Assembly: GCF_014650715.1 (NCBI RefSeq)
Contig: NZ_BMVM01000006.1
Span: forward strand, 62,001 to 126,000
Direction of reading: 5' to 3'
Length of the DNA stretch: 64,000 nucleotides
Origin: Streptomyces bluensis
Lineage (GTDB): Bacteria > Actinomycetota > Actinomycetes > Streptomycetales > Streptomycetaceae
A model generated the notes under the pieces. The model searched no databases and was not told the origin of the DNA. It saw only the letters and a list, made by a program, of their open reading frames with translations. Below are positions 62,266-64,000 of this stretch, piece by piece (within the stretch, counting starts at the first letter, position 1; the number at the start of each line of letters is the position of its first letter). Both the position numbers and the translations under genes were made by a program.

Positions 62266-64000
62266 GCGCCCGGTCGTCGTCCGCCACCACGCTCAACCCG
62301 ACGCTGCCGGCACAGCCGTTGACGGGCCGGGAGCCGACCGGCGCGCCGGCCCTGCGCGGCGGCTCCGTGACGAGCGTGCGCTCACAGCTCGTGCTGGCCC
62401 TGGTGTGCGCGGGATACGCCGTCGGCGCCGCGCTCGGCTGGGGTTCGCCGTACGTGGCGCTCATCATGGGCGACTTCGGGCTGAGCGCCGCCGCGGTCGC
62501 CGCGGCCGTGTCCTGCTTCCGCTACGCGCGCAGCCGCCGCAGCCGCTTTCGCCCCGCCTGGCTGCTGTTCGCGCTGTCCTCCATGATGGCGGCGCTCGGC
62601 AACCTGGTCTGGGGATGGTACGAGGTCGTACTGCGCCGTCCCATGCCCGACCCGAGCTATGCCGATCTGTTCTTCCTGTGCTTCGCGCCACCCGCCATCG
62701 TCGGCCTGCTCGTCCTGGCCAAGAGGCCCGTGACCAAGGCCGGCTGGGTCTGCCTGGCGCTGGACGCCTGGCTGATCGGCGGCTCGCTGGTCACGCTCTC
62801 CTGGAGCCTGGCACTCGCGCAAGCCGCGAAGGACGACGGCGACGTCGCGCACACGGCGCTCTCACTCGCCTACCCGCTCCTCGACATCGCCCTGGTCAGC
62901 ATGGTGCTCGCCTTGCACTTCCGGCGCTCGGCGGTCAACCGCTCCGCGGTGAACACCGCGATCGGCGCACTCGCGCTCACTGTCATGTGCGACGCCCTGT
63001 TCACCTCACCCCTGCTGCACAACAGCTACCGCTCCGGACAGCTCCTTGACGCGGGCTGGTTCGCGGGCTCGCTGCTGCTCGCGTACGCCCCCTGGGTCAG
63101 CCACCGGCGCGGCCGGCCGGCCGCAGACAGCCACCCCGCGGCCGGGGACACCACGGCCCAGCACACCACGGACGGACACGCGCGCGTGGTGCACGAGCAC
63201 GCCCCAGGGCAGTCACACGAGAGCAAACGGCAAGAAACCGTACGGGACGAAACCCCACGGCACCAAGCGCAACGACCCGAAGCAGACCGCCACGACGGAC
63301 ACCAGGGAGGAGATGTGCACATGCTCCTCCAGGGAGTAGGACTCAGCCGCTGCCCGGCCACCCGTCCGATCACCGGCTCGCTGGCCGCGCTGACTCCCTA
63401 CCTGGCCGCCGCCGTCTGCACCCTGGGCATCCTCTACAACGTGCTCAACGGCCGCAGCGTCGACCGCGTGGTGCTCATCACCGCCTGCACCGTCGTGCTC
63501 GCGCTCGTCGTACGCCAGGGCATCATGCTCCTCGACAACATCACCCTCACCCAGGAACTGGCCCAGAAGGAGAACCATTTCCGCTCCCTGGTGCAGGGCT
63601 CCAGCGACGTCATCATGATCGCCGCCCCCAGCGGCATACTGAGGTATGTCAGCCCCGCCGCCGCCGGTGTGTACGGGCGCCCCGCCGAGGAGCTCGTCGG
63701 GACCGAACTCGCCTCGCTCATCCACCCGGAGGACCTGGGCTGCGTGGTGCACGAAGTGCGCCGCTTCCTCGCCGCCGATCCCCTCGAAGAAGCCACCACC
63801 CGCATCGAGTGCCGCTTCAGGTCCGGCTACGGCGCCTGGCTGAACGTGGAATCGACGGTCAACCGCCACCACGGCGGCCTCATCTTCAACAGCCGGGACG
63901 TGACCGAGAGGGTGCGCCTCCAGGCGCAACTCCAGCACAACGCCGAGCACGACCCGCTCACCGACCTGCCCAACCGCGCGCTGTTCACCAAGCGCGTGCA
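62262..64000 (+). CDS. Membrane PAS-GGDEF(-EAL) signalling protein, truncated by the window
   Basis: 579 codons visible from a GTG with ggaggag upstream. Seven or more membrane helices (about residues 35-285, last one near 385), interrupted by a long polar, histidine- and glutamine-rich stretch (about residues 280-350), then a PAS domain (FRSLVQGSSDVIMIAAPSG, then VSPAAAGVYGRPAEELVG) and the start of a GGDEF domain (HDPLTDLPNRALF) at the edge. Probably a c-di-GMP enzyme; an EAL domain would lie beyond the window. From memory a homologue (SCO5511-like) holds this position in S. coelicolor. Confidence 0.85.
   Translation, partial: MSARSSSATTLNPTLPAQPLTGREPTGAPALRGGSVTSVRSQLVLALVCAGYAVGAALGWGSPYVALIMGDFGLSAAAVAAAVSCFRYARSRRSRFRPAWLLFALSSMMAALGNLVWGWYEVVLRRPMPDPSYADLFFLCFAPPAIVGLLVLAKRPVTKAGWVCLALDAWLIGGSLVTLSWSLALAQAAKDDGDVAHTALSLAYPLLDIALVSMVLALHFRRSAVNRSAVNTAIGALALTVMCDALFTSPLLHNSYRSGQLLDAGWFAGSLLLAYAPWVSHRRGRPAADSHPAAGDTTAQHTTDGHARVVHEHAPGQSHESKRQETVRDETPRHQAQRPEADRHDGHQGGDVHMLLQGVGLSRCPATRPITGSLAALTPYLAAAVCTLGILYNVLNGRSVDRVVLITACTVVLALVVRQGIMLLDNITLTQELAQKENHFRSLVQGSSDVIMIAAPSGILRYVSPAAAGVYGRPAEELVGTELASLIHPEDLGCVVHEVRRFLAADPLEEATTRIECRFRSGYGAWLNVESTVNRHHGGLIFNSRDVTERVRLQAQLQHNAEHDPLTDLPNRALFTKRV

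Overview
High-GC actinobacterial chromosome, almost certainly Streptomyces. The evidence is codon positions saturated with G/C (long antisense shadow frames everywhere), many GTG starts, GTGA/ATGA start-stop overlaps, Tat and lipoprotein signals, an XRE/DUF397/RsbW-like ATPase trio, and two interspersed repeat families that I recall as common in Streptomyces. The backbone order (sdaA-glyA-gcvH-gcvT, an opp-type ABC operon, cysteine desulfurase-amidase-mnmA, metE-like-ligA-GGDEF/EAL-gatC-gatA-gatB, LuxR, second GGDEF protein) agrees, from memory, with the S. coelicolor SCO546x-SCO551x region. No database was searched.

Layout. 1-575: end of a GDT1-like membrane protein and a broken IS5-type transposase. 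590-5445 (minus strand): a glycine-to-pyruvate operon, gcvT-gcvH-glyA-sdaA, headed by a tandem glycine riboswitch and with repeats in two spacers. 5.7-8.3 kb: a P-loop protein and two SseB-like paralogues. 8.5-15.1 kb: a five-gene peptide/nickel-type ABC importer ending at a strong terminator. 15.1-16.7 kb: TRIC channel and thioesterase-like genes. 16.8-22.6 kb: an accessory block of exported proteins (lipoprotein, beta-helix protein with a CXXCH motif, Tat-exported DyP peroxidase, SdrD-like protein). At 22.78-22.96 kb lies a diverged second copy of the oppF tail, its terminator and the start of the next gene. 23-27.9 kb: WYL regulator, cysteine desulfurase, SRPBCC protein, amidase, mnmA.

27.9-40.6 kb is a defence island: RloA/RloB (AbiL-like), HsdM with a long C-terminal extension, HsdS, then a regulatory trio (DUF397, XRE/DUF5753, ATPase) that separates hsdMS from hsdR, and a YgjP-type metalloprotease directly after hsdR. 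40.7-43.3 kb: small enzymes (DUF427, methyltransferase, LOG, SDR). 43.6-53.2 kb: conserved housekeeping genes (MetE-like, LigA, a membrane GGDEF-EAL protein resembling RmdB, GatC/A/B with a small membrane gene between gatA and gatB). 53.4-64 kb: GNAT, a membrane protein, a 58-codon gene, a large LuxR (LAL) regulator, DUF6191, a glucose/sorbosone dehydrogenase-like lipoprotein, an aldo/keto reductase, a D-2-hydroxyacid dehydrogenase and a truncated PAS-GGDEF protein.

How they work together. The riboswitch operon lets glycine induce its own conversion through GcvT/H (gcvP is not in the window) and GlyA to serine, and through SdaA to pyruvate. Cysteine desulfurase and MnmA plausibly make 2-thiouridine in tRNA. 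GatCAB makes Gln-tRNA(Gln). The hsdM, S and R genes form one type I restriction system with RloAB next to it. I found no tRNA, rRNA or CRISPR array.
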